DNA from: Gnetum montanum
Lineage: Eukaryota > Streptophyta > Gnetopsida > Gnetales > Gnetaceae
Assembly: GCA_015680685.1 (NCBI GenBank)
Contig: MNCI01002917.1
Coordinates: 37,521 to 101,520 of the forward strand
Direction: 5' to 3'
Length of the DNA stretch: 64,000 nt
The first letter of the stretch is position 1, and each line of letters starts with the position of its first letter. The notes under the pieces were generated by a model, which was not told where the DNA came from, did no database searches, and saw only the letters and a list, made by a program, of their open reading frames with translations. A program made the position numbers and the translations under genes. This document shows, piece by piece, positions 45,704 through 57,416 of the stretch.

Positions 45704-47092
45704 TAGACACCAAAAACATTAGTAGCTGGGATGGTCACACCAAGGGGTCTGTAGCTATAGTATAGCCCTAACTTCACACTAATTTGAAGGGTCGTTGTTA
45801 GAGGGGAAAAATGAAGGTAGAGCACCTAGGAAGGTCTTGTTGATCGAACCAAGATTTACAGAGTGTTTCAACAAACAAGTGCTAGGGGTTCACATGGTGT
45901 TTTCAGTGTTACCGGGGCCAATTAAGCCCAAGCATAGCAAGGTTTCCCAATGCAAAAACAATGGTGTAGCCATGCAAATATGTGAAAATTAGTAAAAATG
46001 TGAGTGCGATGCTAAATGCTAAAGAAAACACGTGAAAATGCAAAGGAGTTTGAGAGAGGAAGGATGGCACTACCCCAAATGGGGGGAGCATAGCAATTGC
46101 AAAAGAGAGTTGAGGAGATACATGTCATACAAATGGGTGCAATAGGTATTGTAGTCATAGTTCCTAGAGTGTCTAGGCTACGAAAACTAATGTCCACCAT
46201 GAGGTCTATGCCTATTGGATTGGCTACAACGGTTGCTCCTATGGGCTGCAGTGTGCTACAATGTGCAAAGGTGTCCCAAAGTTTTGCCAAGATGCTAAGG
46301 GTGGTTGGATGCAAGAGTGTCAATGCCAAGATGCCAACTATTGAATGAAATGCCAACCAAATACCTCAAAATGCTAACCCCTAAAATTTGAAATGTAGGG
46401 GTATTTATAGGGTTAGGATTGATGTAAAGTGTAGATTAGGCATCACATGGCAAAGGGGATAGTTGAGGCTATGCTAACCCAACTATTATCCCATTGGAGA
46501 AACTGGTGCTATGCTCTAGTTTGCTCTAATGGACCCAAAGAGACTACATACTATGACTACGTTGCCAAAATTGCATGTGCCAGAGTTGAAAGGACCATGA
46601 TGTACCTACAAATAGTGCAAAATAGTGTAATTTGGAGGCTACACTCTGGGACTATGCTTTCCCCTCTTTCGAGTGGAGTTGAGCATAGGTACAATTTTGA
46701 GATAAATGAGAGTGCAAAAGAGATGCAAGTTGCTAATCCTACTTGTTGAGGGAGTGTCAAAGCTAAGATGGAGATCAGTTTTGAGCTTTGGAAGTGTTTG
46801 GAGACTTTCTTGCTTTGCTATGCTAGCTACGCTCTAGAGCATACCCCAATACTTAGGGAAAATTTGCAAAATTTAAAGTCTAGTGTTGGCTACACTCTAA
46901 AGTATAGCAAGGAAAAGTGAGAGCGTAGCACTGACACTCAGAAAAAATTATAGTCTTCATCCAAGCTATGCTCTGGGACATAGTAGTAGGGGTAGCCTTA
47001 GGAGTTAGAAAATCTACCAAAATGCTTTTTCCATGATAAGCTAGCTTAATAGCTTCTAGCTTGACACTTAGGAAAACTGGCCATTGAAGTAT
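45704..47092 (-). mobile_element. Element C 5' LTR, truncated
   Basis: It matches 27525-28918 along its whole length in the same direction. The match stops sharply at 47092 (GCCATTGAAGT versus GCCATTAAAGT at 28908), while the other LTR goes on for about 265 more bases. The outer end of this LTR is therefore missing or displaced by unrelated DNA. The LTR-to-LTR span is about 19.6 kb, the size range of Ogre-type Tat elements. Frames seen here on either strand are chance. Confidence 0.8.
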
Positions 47093-47525
47093 ACATTCTA
47101 TGTATGAGGACTGTAATAGGAGCCTCATTGATGCATCATTGTGGGAATGAATTAAACTCCTCTAGGATGTCTTATCATAAACTAGCCCACATTCTCGTAT
47201 TAACTCCACTAACATGCACATAATGTTAGTACATGAGCACAATATATCATAGGAATGAATCATAATACACAATAACAACTCATCATATCTATTTGATGAT
47301 CTCAAGTAATTAGTGCTATAGATGTTATTCTATATACTAATCATTATAAGGCTTATACATGCAGCATAGTATCATAAGTCATGTAAATATTTAATAACAC
47401 AATTATAATAGTATATCATAAGGAAAGGGTATACAAAAATAACATATCCCAACCAAACATCACCATATTTATGTCATTTTTTCTTAGTTGTTCACTTCTA
47501 TTGGGATCCAAATGTAGCTTTGTGA
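47093..47525. other. Gene-free junction between C and D
   Basis: AT-rich, no gene and no similarity to either neighbour seen. Confidence 0.4.
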
Positions 47526-48365
47526 TGTAGGGGACATCTCTTCTGAGTCCCTTTTTCATCCCTATAGGTGGTCAATTGCAAGTTTGGGAAGTAAGAAAGA
47601 CATCTTGAAAATTAGAGAGATCTCTTTCTTAAGAGTCACACATGCATAGGAGATTTCCTATTTGTAGGGGAGAAATCTTGTTAGAAAAGAAAACTTCTAT
47701 GAAGACACATCTCTAGGAAGACATCTTGCTATAGTAAGATATGTCTCATTCCAACAAGAGATGTCTTATCTAAGAGCTAGAGTTGATAGAAAGACATTTT
47801 ACAAAGCTTGTAGACATTTCATATGACCTAGGAAAGTTCTAAATTGATAGTTTCAAGTTGGAAAATAGTTGAAAAACAATGAGAATAAGATGGAAATAGG
47901 TGAGAATCTCGATGCTGGTCATGGAAAATTTTTTTCTTAGGATTCTTGTCTTTTAATTTATGAATATTAATGTCATGTTTCATTTTTTTAGGTGTTACTT
48001 TGAAGAGAAAAGAGTTTACATAAGAGTGTGTTCATCTCTATGGTAAATTATGTATTTAACCATTGAAGCTATGTATGTATATATTTATGTCTGAATATTA
48101 GTCCTATGTATAGAAGAGATCTAGTTTGATTGTGCTTTGCATTGAGGACAATCGTTGTGTAGTTTGAATGCCTCATGCTCTTCAATATCATTATTTGTAT
48201 GAGTCATTTCAAATGTTTGTGGGTTGTGGAACTTTTATAATTTAATCTCCTTTTAATTAATTAAAGATAGCTAGTTTTTCTATTTTCAAAAAAATTGAAT
48301 TATCTTTATACCTATTGGATTTTATGTGTTGGAAGGATTAAAGAAAAATTGAGTACCCTACTCTA
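47526..48365 (+). mobile_element. Element D 5' LTR
   Basis: It begins TGTAGGGGACATCTCTTC and ends CTACTCTA (from CTCCA). The second LTR at 52559 begins TATAGGTACATCTCTTC and ends CTGCTCCA. The inner parts also match (for example 'GATAGCTAGTTTTTCTATTTTC' type sequence near 48275 and 52970). It carries many copies of AGACATCT/AGATGTCT. The element D and E LTRs belong to one family. Confidence 0.85.
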
Positions 48366-48372
48366 GCATTAT

Positions 48373-48393
48373 TTGTATTAAAGAGTTAGGTTG
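48373..48393 (+). other. Element D primer-binding site (tRNA-Met type)
   Basis: TTGTATTAAAGAGTTAGGTTG, eight bases behind the LTR, is a decayed TGGTATCAGAGC followed by the common TTAGGTTG. It would bind the 3' end of initiator tRNA-Met to start minus-strand synthesis. Confidence 0.65.
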
Positions 48394-48436
48394 ATTATTA
48401 CGGAAATTTTGTTGTAGGATTTTTATATCAATTTTA

Positions 48437-49560
48437 TGTCTTCTAAGAAGAAATAGGTTCAAGCCCTAGATAGATATACGGAGAGCATAAAATCTAACTT
48501 TTAACTAATGGTTGTAGGATTAGATAAGATCAATGTCAAGGTAGATAGAAATATAGGTCCCATCAATATTCAAACTTGAGGTGGTGTTGATCATTCATGT
48601 TCAAATGATAATAAGGAAGTTTCTTAACCAAGTGTAGGGAGAGAAAATGAAAAGGAAGAACATTCAAACTATGAAAGTGTATAAATCCATCAGCCTAGGA
48701 TTCTAGGGGAAGAAAATCTAAATTCTTATATCAAAGTTCCAAGAGTTCCATTATTAATAACTACTTTTTCTCATGGTAAGCTTGATGATGAAGATGAAGC
48801 AGGACTTACTATAGTATTTAGAAATGTTGCTAGACTTAAGTATGTAAAATTTAAGATGTTCAATGGTTTAGATGACATGAATAATTCTATAAGTTGAATG
48901 AAGGTACTTAACAAGCATTTGGAGTTAGAAGAGATACTAAATAAATTAAGGGTACTAATTGCTAAATCCATATTAGAAGGTATGGCTTCAACTTTGTTGG
49001 AAGAAGAGTCTCAAAGTTAGGAGAGATGAAATGGTCAACCTATCAGGGATTGGAATCTAATGAAATATAGGTTGACAAGATAATTCAAATAATCTTATTA
49101 GAGATAATAGAGAATCATGAAGCTAAAATTTCTTGGATAGAAATACAAAGATATCAAGGAGTTTTTCATGGAATTTTGTAAACTATTCCATTAAGCTAAG
49201 GTAAACTAGAAGAAATATTAATAGGCTTCAATCTTTCTTAGAGATTTCAAAATGACATATCAACAAGAGTTATCATTCTATGAGTCATACACTCTTGATG
49301 AGGCTTATGATTTGGCACTCATGGGAGAACATGAACTCAGTGGATTTGGGAGTAAGAGAAAATAAGCTTCAAAAGAGAAGGATGAGGGATTCAAATAATA
49401 GAAGGAATCCAAGTCAAAATATGAAGACAAGAAGGAAAACCAAGATAATAAGAGAAAGATTATAATAAGAATAGTTTCAACAAAGACCAAAGTGAGGGAG
49501 GTAAGGGTCAAGACAACAACTCATACAAGATTTTTGGAAGGCCTTGAAGTTTTGATAATG
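48437..49560 (+). pseudogene. Element D gag, broken
   Basis: The plus frame from MSSKKK*VQALDRYTES at 48437 leads to the core at 48840-49080: YVKFKMFNGLDDMNNSIS, MKVLNKHLELEEILNKLRVL, IAKSILEGMASTLLEEES and IRDWNLMKYRLTR*FK. It has the pattern 'F.G.ND....L......' and 'L.G.A..W.......I..W..L...F'. A second block at 49250-49350 reads FKMTYQQELSFYESYTLDEA and YDLALMGEHELSGFGSKRK, the C-terminal gag feature 'T..EA...A...E'. A Lys/Glu-rich tail follows. Stops are TAG, TGA and TAA at single sites; one shift occurs near 49350. Confidence 0.8.
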
Positions 49561-50185
49561 TTGCTTAATTTGATGAAGCAAGAAATGTGTGAAGTGTAGC
49601 AAGACCTAATGAAATCCAATAGTTGATTCCTATGACAAATAAATAAGTAAGGTAGTAAAGAACACTTAATACTTCCTTAATTTTTCTATAGAAGATTTAA
49701 TATGTTAAGGAACATGATGAGGATGGTTTTGTTTTTGTGGTTGTATCAATTATTGCTTTTAACCATGATGTTCTATAGAGAGAACATCCACTATATGCAC
49801 CAGGATTTAAGGAGTAATTTCCCAAGATGTTTAAAGGGGAATTGAATGGATTATCACTAATAAGAAATGTTGAACATTAAATTGACTTCATTTCTAGTGC
49901 TACCATTCCAAATAAAAGATAATACTAGATGGAACTAGATTAATAGAAAAAATTACAAAGGTAAGAGGAGTTACTTGCAAAGGTCTTAGTGAGGAAATCC
50001 ATTTCACCTTATGTACTTCTACTAGTACTACTACCAAAGACGTATAGTGATAAATGAATAATATGCGTTGATTCAAGAACAATGAACATGATAATAGTGA
50101 GATAAATATTTCTAACTCCAAGAATGAATGATATTCTTAATGTCCTTACCAATGCAAATGTTTCTAGTAAAATTAATTTGAAGAG
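49561..50185 (+). pseudogene. Element D protease and linker, heavily decayed
   Basis: It occupies the protease place between gag and RT. FPRCLKGN near 49822 and CKGLSEEIHFTLCTSTSTTT-like remains near 49980 give no clear active site. The call rests on position. Confidence 0.4.
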
Positions 50186-50650
50186 TGAATAATATCAAAT
50201 TCAGATCAAGTTTGGTGATGAATGAAACTCAACTTTCAAAATACTAGATGAATTTTTTTGCTAGTTGGTAATGTCATTTAAGATCATAAATGCATCTACT
50301 ACGTTCATGAGGTTAATGCATGATGTACTCAAAGATTTGATTGGTAAGAGTTTTATTATCTTCTTTGATGATTTTATGATGTACAACACTAAATAAGAAG
50401 AAGCATATGGATCACTTGAGAAGAGTGTCTTAAATTATAGGAGGCATATTTTTTGATAAATATGAAGAAGAGTTATTTCTTCAATAGGAGTATCACATAT
50501 TTGAAATATGTGATTTCTAAAAATCAAATTCAAATGAAAGCTACCAAGGTAAGGGCTATTGGAGGTTGGCCAACTCCTAAAAATGTTGGGAAGTTAAGAT
50601 TATTTCTTAATTTAATAGGTTTTTATAGAAGGAACATAAAAAAATTTTAG
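50186..50650 (+). pseudogene. Element D reverse transcriptase, partial
   Basis: It begins abruptly with the palm: YQIQIKFGDEWNSTFK matches 'YHQI.I..GDEWKTAFKT', then MSFKIINASTTFMRLMHDVL, KDLIGKSFIIFFDDFMMYN. FFDD is the YxDD active site with both Asp present. The frame then changes; 50453-50650 is open for 65 codons with MKKSYFFNRSITYLKYVISK, NQIQMKATKVRAIGGWPTPK and KLRLFLNLIGFYRRNIKKF, the thumb and connection. The N-terminal finger blocks are missing or unreadable. Confidence 0.88.
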
Positions 50651-51150
50651 TGGTGTTTCTTTGTGTTTGTTTTTTTTTCTTCTTCTTCTTCTTAAGAAGA
50701 ATCAAGATTTTAGATGAGGTGATGAAACCTAAAGAAGCTTTAACTTGTTGAAGGAAAATGTCACAAAAGAATCAATTCTTACAATACCATATTTCCAAAA
50801 TATTTTTCAATCGAGATGAATGCCAATGGACTTGCTATTGAAGAGGCACTTTCATAAGAAGGCAAACCTATTTATTTCTTTTTAGAGAAGTTGAATGAGT
50901 TAAGAAACAAATATAGCATATATGAGAAGGAATTGTATATTGTTATTTAAGCAATTAAACATTGAAGCCATTATTTATTACCCAAAGAGTTTACAATGAT
51001 GACTAACCATAAAGCACTTTTGTTCCTTAATTTCTAAAAGAAATTGAGTGCTAAACACATGAAATTGGTGGCAAATTTATGGGAGTTCAAAGTTTTTCTC
51101 AAGAAAAAGATAGAAACACCAATGTAGTGGTTGACACATTGTCTAGGATT
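50651..51150 (+). pseudogene. Element D RNase H, broken
   Basis: After a (TTC)n run at 50675-50695 the frame gives EAFNLLKENVTKESILTIPY, IEMNANGLAIEEALS*EGKP, IYFFLEKLNELRNKYSIYEK, ELYIVI*AIKH*SHYLLPKE and FTMMTNHKALLFL. It follows 'DASG.AIGAVLSQEGRPIAFFSEKL' and 'KEF.L.TDHKAL'. The catalytic Asp of 'CDASG' is Asn and that of 'TDHK' is Asn. Confidence 0.85.
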
Positions 51151-51389
51151 CATGTGGTGAATTTTAACATGACTCATATCAAAGGTATGAATGATATTTT
51201 TGATTTGTATGAACATGATTCAGATTTTGGATAGGTTTGAAGAAGTCACAAGGAACCATTTTTGAGTAGGATAGACCAATGGAGGGAGTATCATATTTAA
51301 GATGAACTATTATTCAACAATGGAAAGGTATGTATTCCCAATTATGATTTTATAAAAAAAAAATTTAATTGAAAAGCATTGGAGTGCAA

Positions 51390-52310
51390 TGGAAGGTCAC
51401 AAGACAAGGGATAACACATTGAAACATGTGGGTAGGTACTATGTTTGATCTAGAATGGCTTTAGAAGTCTCTAAATTTATGGAGTTTTTAACATGTTAGA
51501 ATTTCAAAGAATGTAAATAAATAAATGGATATTATATTTCTTTTCCAATTCTTAAGGGTCCACAGAAAAGTATATCAATGAAGTTTGTGAGTGGGATTCC
51601 AAAGAACAAAATTGGAAATGATGTCATCTTTGTTGTGGTGAATAGATTCTTCTAGATGATATAATTCATTCTATGTAAAAAAGTAAGTGATACATCTCAT
51701 ATTATAAAATTTTTTCGCTAGCATGTTATGAAGTTTTATGGAATTCCTTTGAATATTGTTAGTGATAGAGACTCTAAGTTTGCTAGTCACTTCTGGAAGT
51801 TCCTTATAAAACCTATAGGGATAAAGTTGAACTTTTCTAATGCATATCATCCATAATGGATAAAAATGTGATTAATAAATCATTTCTAAATATTTTTATG
51901 TGAATTACTATTTTTGTTCAAAAATTATGGATAATATTAAAAGCTTTTATGAAGAGGCTCAATTAAATGGTAACTTTGTGCAAGAGATGAAGAATATTCA
52001 TGATCAAGTAAAGGAAAATCATAAGAAGAAGTCTTAAGAGAGAATCTTTAAGATGAATAAGGGTAATAGGAAGTCCAAGTTTGATGTTGGTAATCTTTTT
52101 TGGATGCACTTGAAGAAGAAGAGGTTGAGAGGTATCAACCTCTCAAATTTGAAAGCCAACAAGATGAATCCTTTTAGGATAAAGGTTAAAAACAATGATA
52201 CTACTTTTGAAATTGACTTATCAAATGATCTAGGTATCTCTTTTTCTTTTAATGTTATAGATCTTATGCATTACCATGGATTCTTAAATAGTGAGATCTT
52301 ATAGAAAAAT
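51390..52310 (+). pseudogene. Element D integrase, broken
   Basis: The zinc part reads EGHKTRDNTLKHVGRYYV, then CQNFKECK-like remains. The core reads IPKNKIGNDVIFVVVNRFF, with the first catalytic Asp (VVVDRF) changed to Asn, then FYGIPLNIVSDRDSKFASHF with the second Asp kept, then FSNAYHP*W, after which the Glu block is lost. The C-terminal part 52053-52304 is open for 83 codons: MNKGNRKSKFDVGNLFWMHL, KKKRLRGINLSNLKANKMNP, and a tail like '..DDTTFEIDLSNDLGISFSF'. It leads without a gap into a chromodomain. Confidence 0.88.
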
Positions 52311-52354
52311 ATCAATGAGTTGAAGGGGACTATTAATAAGTCTAAACCTTCAAT

Positions 52355-52500
52355 TTAGAGGAGGGAAATTGTACTCGAGAGGAGATAAGCTTCTAACACT
52401 CGTGGATTGAAGAGGCATAAGTACTTGATCCATTGGAAGAATTAGACTACTAATGATATTGTATGGATTCATGAGACTGAGCTTCTTAAGTGGAGAATCA
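52355..52500 (+). pseudogene. Element D chromodomain at the integrase end
   Basis: The frame reads REIVLERR, then LKRHKYLIHWKN*TTNDIVW and IHETELLKW. This matches the chromodomain tail of plant chromoviruses ('..YLVHWKGL..E..SWV.E.EL'), which guides insertion to certain chromatin. The aromatic Tyr and Trp of YLIHW are present. One TAG stands at Gln. Element E carries the same ending. Confidence 0.75.
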
Positions 52501-52540
52501 CTTCTCCACCTACTTCCTTGTTTACCTATTTTTACTTTTT

Positions 52541-52557
52541 TAAGGATGGAAGAGCTA
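52541..52557 (+). other. Element D polypurine tract
   Basis: AAGGATGGAAGAGC lies just before the 3' LTR, as does AAGATGGGAGAG before the LTR of element E in its own orientation. It would prime plus-strand synthesis. Confidence 0.65.
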
Positions 52558-52558
52558 G

Positions 52559-53068
52559 TATAGGTACATCTCTTCTAAGCCCCTTTTTCATGCCTACAGG
52601 TGATTGATTATAGGTTTAGAAAGTTGTTAAGATGTCTTGAAGATCATAGAGACATGTTTCTTGAGAGCTAGGTATGCATTGGAGATGTTCCATTTGTAGA
52701 GAAGATATCTCTTTAGAGAAGGATACATGTTATTTTTTCAAGAAATATTTCTAGCAAGAAGTCTCTCTTGGGAAAGAGACATCTTTAAGGATACATCTTA
52801 CTACAATAACAGACATCTAATTCTAATAAGATATGTCTTGCATCAATAATGATTATTGTGTGGTTGTAGAGCCTCATTCTCTATAATATTATTGAATATG
52901 TGAGTGATTTATTATGTTTGTGTGTTGTGGAACTATTTTAATTATAATCATCTTTTAATCAATTGAAGATATCTAGTTTTCTATTTTCTAGCAATTAAAT
53001 TATCTTCATAACTTTTGGATTTGATATGTGTTTGAAGAATTAAATAAAAATGAAGTAATCCTGCTCCA
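52559..53068 (+). mobile_element. Element D 3' LTR, internally shortened
   Basis: It matches both ends of the 5' LTR, but is about 510 bases long against 840. The segment corresponding to about 47770-48130 is absent. No 5-bp target duplication is apparent (TGTGA before the 5' LTR, CTTTT after this one). Confidence 0.82.
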
Positions 53069-54235
53069 CTTTTACTAACCTTGTGTTTATTTTCTTTTCT
53101 CTCATTTTAACCCTATCATGACTTACACCTCTCTGGCATTCCAATCAAGTTTTTAATTGCTTCCCCTCCATGAGTTTATCAAAATTGTCATCAACTCATG
53201 ACATAGATAAAAATAGAAGAAATAAATCTATTGAAATCTTAATATAAGTTAATTATGATCATCCTAAATCATTCTCCTCATCACGACTACCTCATAATTT
53301 TATCACATCTGATAAATACTCACATCACCATCAAAACCTAGCCATGATTACCTAGAATAGTAACAATTTACAAAACCCTTAAGGAATGCCTCATTGCAAC
53401 TCATGAGCTACTCAAGTCCTAATAAGGTAATGCTTTATTAGATTCCTAGCATGATCTAGGAACAACTTACCTTCATGACCATTTAATCAAAAATAAACAT
53501 TTGTAAGAAAAAACACAACTGTTGGTACCAAGCATTCATAATGCCTAAAATTCTATCTATGATCCCATAGAGCATCAATGAGAGCTTTGTAATCCCTAGT
53601 AGCTAATTAACATTCAATCAAATCATAACTTTTGATAATTATCAAAATTCCAAAATATGCAAATAGCACTTAACATGTAAATCCCCCCTAAATTTCAAAA
53701 TCTTGAAACAAAGTAAAGTTTGGTAAGCTTTGTGATGCTTAGATTACTAAGATTAAGATATTAAAATTAATTTATTGACTATTAAAATACAAAAATAGGT
53801 GTACACAATTAAGTATGATATAGCCCATAGTATTCTATATACATGTTATATTTGAAATATAAATAGAAAATAATGATATCAAACTATGTGTTTCTTTGTT
53901 ATATGATTGTATATTCTAACCTTGGAGAAAGATAAAAGTAGCACTTATATAGGTTAAAAGGAACAGTCATGTTAGAAGAATTGATAGACATAGTGGATAA
54001 TTAAGATTAGTTAGAAAACAAAATTATTTTTAACAAACTATAAACAATAAATTATATAATACAAAAACAGTAATACACCATGACATTATATACTAACATT
54101 TCATAGTGTAATAAAATATAGATACCAATTATCATGTTAAGCATGGTAGAATATACTAAATCTTTAATATCACTCCTAAATTTTAACAAAGAGATTAATA
54201 ATGAGAATTGAGAACTTAAGGAGGGGTAACCAAGT
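53069..54235. other. Gene-free AT-rich stretch
   Basis: No repeat family or gene recognised. Confidence 0.4.
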
Positions 54236-55248
54236 TTCATATCCAGAATATAAACTTTGAATTACTTTGATTACACTCACAAGATACTTAGATGATAGTA
54301 TCTTATGCACCATAAGAGGTTTTCCTCTGAAAATGTATTTTCAACAATACCATAACCTTTACAAGTCTTCTATACATATGAGCTCCCTCAAGAGGTTCAT
54401 ATAACCCCTCAAGATTCTAGTTGAGTTGATCCTTAGATCCAAAAATGAAATTCAAAAATCAAATACAACTATGTATGATCTCCCATAGAGAAACACATAG
54501 CTTGTCAAGGCTAAGAAAGAATATGAGAAAGTAGACCAAGAGGATAGGAAACTTATTTTCAAATTTCTTGCTCTATGCATAGTATAACAATAATAAGAAT
54601 AAGCTCTATAGATTACTTGTATGCTTGATGTTAAATGATTGCTCTATGTCTTGATGGTTTGAACATTTATTTATGCTTCCTTTATAAAGAAAGGATCATT
54701 GGAATTTTTGTAAATGGCTAGTTAATATATAGTTAACACATATAAAGGATGTCTTCTTCATAGTTTAAGACATCTTACTAAGTTCTAGTATTTTTTTGAA
54801 AAGACATCTTCTATATGATAGAAACATCTTGTTCATGAAGCAAACATCTTCTTCTTGGTGTAGACATCTCCTACCTTTGGGTAGACTTCTATTATTAGCT
54901 TTCTTGATTCTAGAAAGATGTCTTCATCTTTGAGTATACATCTATTCAAACAAGTAGACATCTTCTTAAGGGAATATAGATCCTCTATTCTTAGAAAAAA
55001 CACTTTCAAAATGTTCCCAAAGTTAATTCTTGAAAAAAAAAATGAATGTCATTAATTTCTCATACTCATGAAGATGTTTGATCAATGCATTAGATGAAAA
55101 CAAGTTGTTTCTTCTTTAGAATTTTCCTTTTCCAATTTGTTTTGTTCTTCTCTTATTTTAATATAGAGTCTTGTAAGGTATGCTAAATATGCATACAAAC
55201 AAATATTATCTCTATTTTTTAATGTTTTGACATATCAAAATATCAACA
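54236..55248 (-). mobile_element. Copia-type 3' LTR (minus orientation)
   Basis: Read on the minus strand, the edge shows TCATCAAAAAATGAGAGAT and then TGTTGATATTTTGATATG. This is the plant copia signature of a polypurine tract ('TCATCAAAAAGGGGGAGAT') directly before an LTR starting TGT. The LTR contains repeated AGATGTCT motifs (54760-54970) and a TATA-like TTTATAAAG at 54680. The far end near 54236 is an estimate. Confidence 0.6.
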
Positions 55249-55695
55249 ATCTCTCATTTTTTGATGATGTTGAAAACTTAAAAATGGATTAGCATAGAAC
55301 TCAAGGACTGTAAGTAATTAAATCATTGAGACATAAACCTATGACATGCAAAGAATATATTTTTACGACCAAAAGATAGAGAATAAGCAAATACATAATC
55401 TAAATCATTAAATAAGTGTATGTAAGATCTAATACAACCAAATTATCTATCTCATCTAAATTAACATATGAGAACATGTAATTTTACAATAGTCATGTCT
55501 AATAAAATCATTTTACTATAAGTAGTAGTTATAAATATCAGTATGAAAGTAAAGAGAAAAAAGTAGACAATGGCTAAAATGTCTTCTTAGCATAAGATAA
55601 CCATACCTACAACATAAGAAGAGTCTAGTATTACTATATACAACTGTGACATAGTGTACAATTATCACATCATCACTATCCACAACCCACTAATA
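55249..55695. other. Gene-free stretch before the copia-type LTR
   Basis: AT-rich. In minus orientation this lies between the ORF at 55.7-57.4 kb and the polypurine tract. No gene seen. Confidence 0.4.
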
Positions 55696-55699
55696 TCTA

Positions 55700-57416
55700 T
55701 AATACACAAATGGACATATACACATAGATTTAAAACTAGGCATTCATAACAAAAACATTTTTTCCTTTTTGAATATCATCCAAAGGTGATGGTCAATCCT
55801 CTATCTTAGTGGCCTCATCTAAATTAGAAGTAACATGATTGGACCTGCAGGATTCCTCCTTACTATTATCAATGCTAGTACTATTATAGAAAATGTGTTC
55901 ATCATCATTTTTATCATCTATTGATATTGAAATCAAAGCACATTAAGACCTAAGCTTTACCCAAAAATGGGTGGGTGCAAGAATACTATCTATTGATATA
56001 GTATTCAAGGGTGAAGATGAAGTCCCATAACATTGATAAGTCTTTGGAACTGACTTGACTAAAAGCTTAAAGATGCCATCCATAGCGTGTTTCTCAAAGT
56101 ATTGTGGCTAATCCACTATCTAAAACCTCTTAGTGTTTCTCTATAAGGGCTCCTCCTACATATATGATGGTTGGATCTACCACTAATACTCATGCTCCTC
56201 ATCCTTCCCTTGAGCATGTGCTCCAACTCCTATAAGCTTCTCTAAGTTATTATGATTTTCAAATTCATAGGCTCTCAAAGAACTTGTTGTTGGATTAGTG
56301 GGCTCATAATCATTATCACTATTTATCTAGTAAGGAGTTAGAACATCCTTAATTCCTAGCTCATCTTCTAAAAGAGAGGAAATGAGAGTTAAGCCTTGTC
56401 AGCTTGAAATATTAGATAGATTATTCCCAATCTTCCTAGTTTCCATGGTAATTTATCATATAGCCTTCTTCAGTAATAAAGTTAGCTATTCCCTAATTTA
56501 TTTATATTGAGTAAACCATAATGGAACTATCCTAGATAAAGAAGCTTAAGATGTAGATGGTCCTACTACATTAATGTGAATAGCACCTCACTTTTCTAAA
56601 GACTTTATTAATATTCTCTTACTCTTGATGATAGAAAAATCTAGAATGACCATACAACATGTTAAAAAATGAGACTAATCAACAATGGATGTTCAAAAAT
56701 CTATGATCAATAGAACATGGTGAAAATGTTTTGATAAATGATATAGCCTAGATCGATCTTCTATCCTATAAGAATATAATATAAAATAAAGGCTTACAAA
56801 GGGATAAGATAGTCATAACTATCATCATAGATAATGATGTTTTATTATTTTATCAATACATCTTGTGATATTTTGTTTCTATATACTTGACCATTTTGTA
56901 GAAAGACTAGTCCTCCAAATAATGCATCAAAAAATTCTATATAAGTGGTAGCAATAATATCATTACTATAATTATCATCAAAAGATGTTAGTCAAAAATG
57001 AAAATATAATTACTCATAATTCTTAATAGTTCATTCATGGCTTAGGAAATAATTCTAAGAATTATTTCTTCTACCATGATAAAGAAATCCCTAGTAGATT
57101 CATTAGTGATAATAATATTATAAAATATTTCCTATATCATTATTATTGATAGCTTTATACTCATTGTTATAAACATCATCCATCCTAGACCATAAAATTA
57201 TGATAGTAACTATTCTTTATACTCTTTTCTAGAGTTAAAAATTTTTTTACAAATGATGGAAATAGTTTTGTAGTTATCAAACCTTTACTATGCATTATTG
57301 GTTTGGAATTATGAATGATATTATACCTTTTCTTCTTTACTCTATACTTTATTGTCCGTGGAACTATGCTAAGAGGAGGATGAACATCATGATGAACCCT
57401 TCCTTTGAGGAGCCAT
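55700..57416 (-). pseudogene. Broken ORF resembling putative plant transposon protein
   Basis: The ATG at 57416 opens MAPQRKGSS, then a Ser-rich stretch. The frame runs to about 56880 (some 180 codons) with no indel, only stops: RFDNYKTISIICKKIFNSRK, EYKE*LLS*FYGLGWMMF, EIFYNIIITNESTRDFFIMV and AMNELLRI. This order (a 'RFdNYKtR.I..GRifn' block, 'GW..f', 'FYaN', then 'aiN.lL.iP') is that of the putative-plant-transposon-protein family often carried as an extra ORF by LTR elements. Further down, to about 55.7 kb, the frame decays. It has the same direction as the copia-type LTR, so it may be its internal ORF. The family call is a resemblance judged by eye. Confidence 0.5.

Noticed and set aside
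46012-46356. Open frames on both strands (114 and 83 codons)
   Set aside because: Both lie inside the 5' LTR of element C, and the sister LTR copy breaks the longer frame. LTRs do not code here.
50670-50700. (TTC)n run as a splice polypyrimidine tract
   Set aside because: It lies within the RT-RNase H linker of element D and is best explained as a simple microsatellite.
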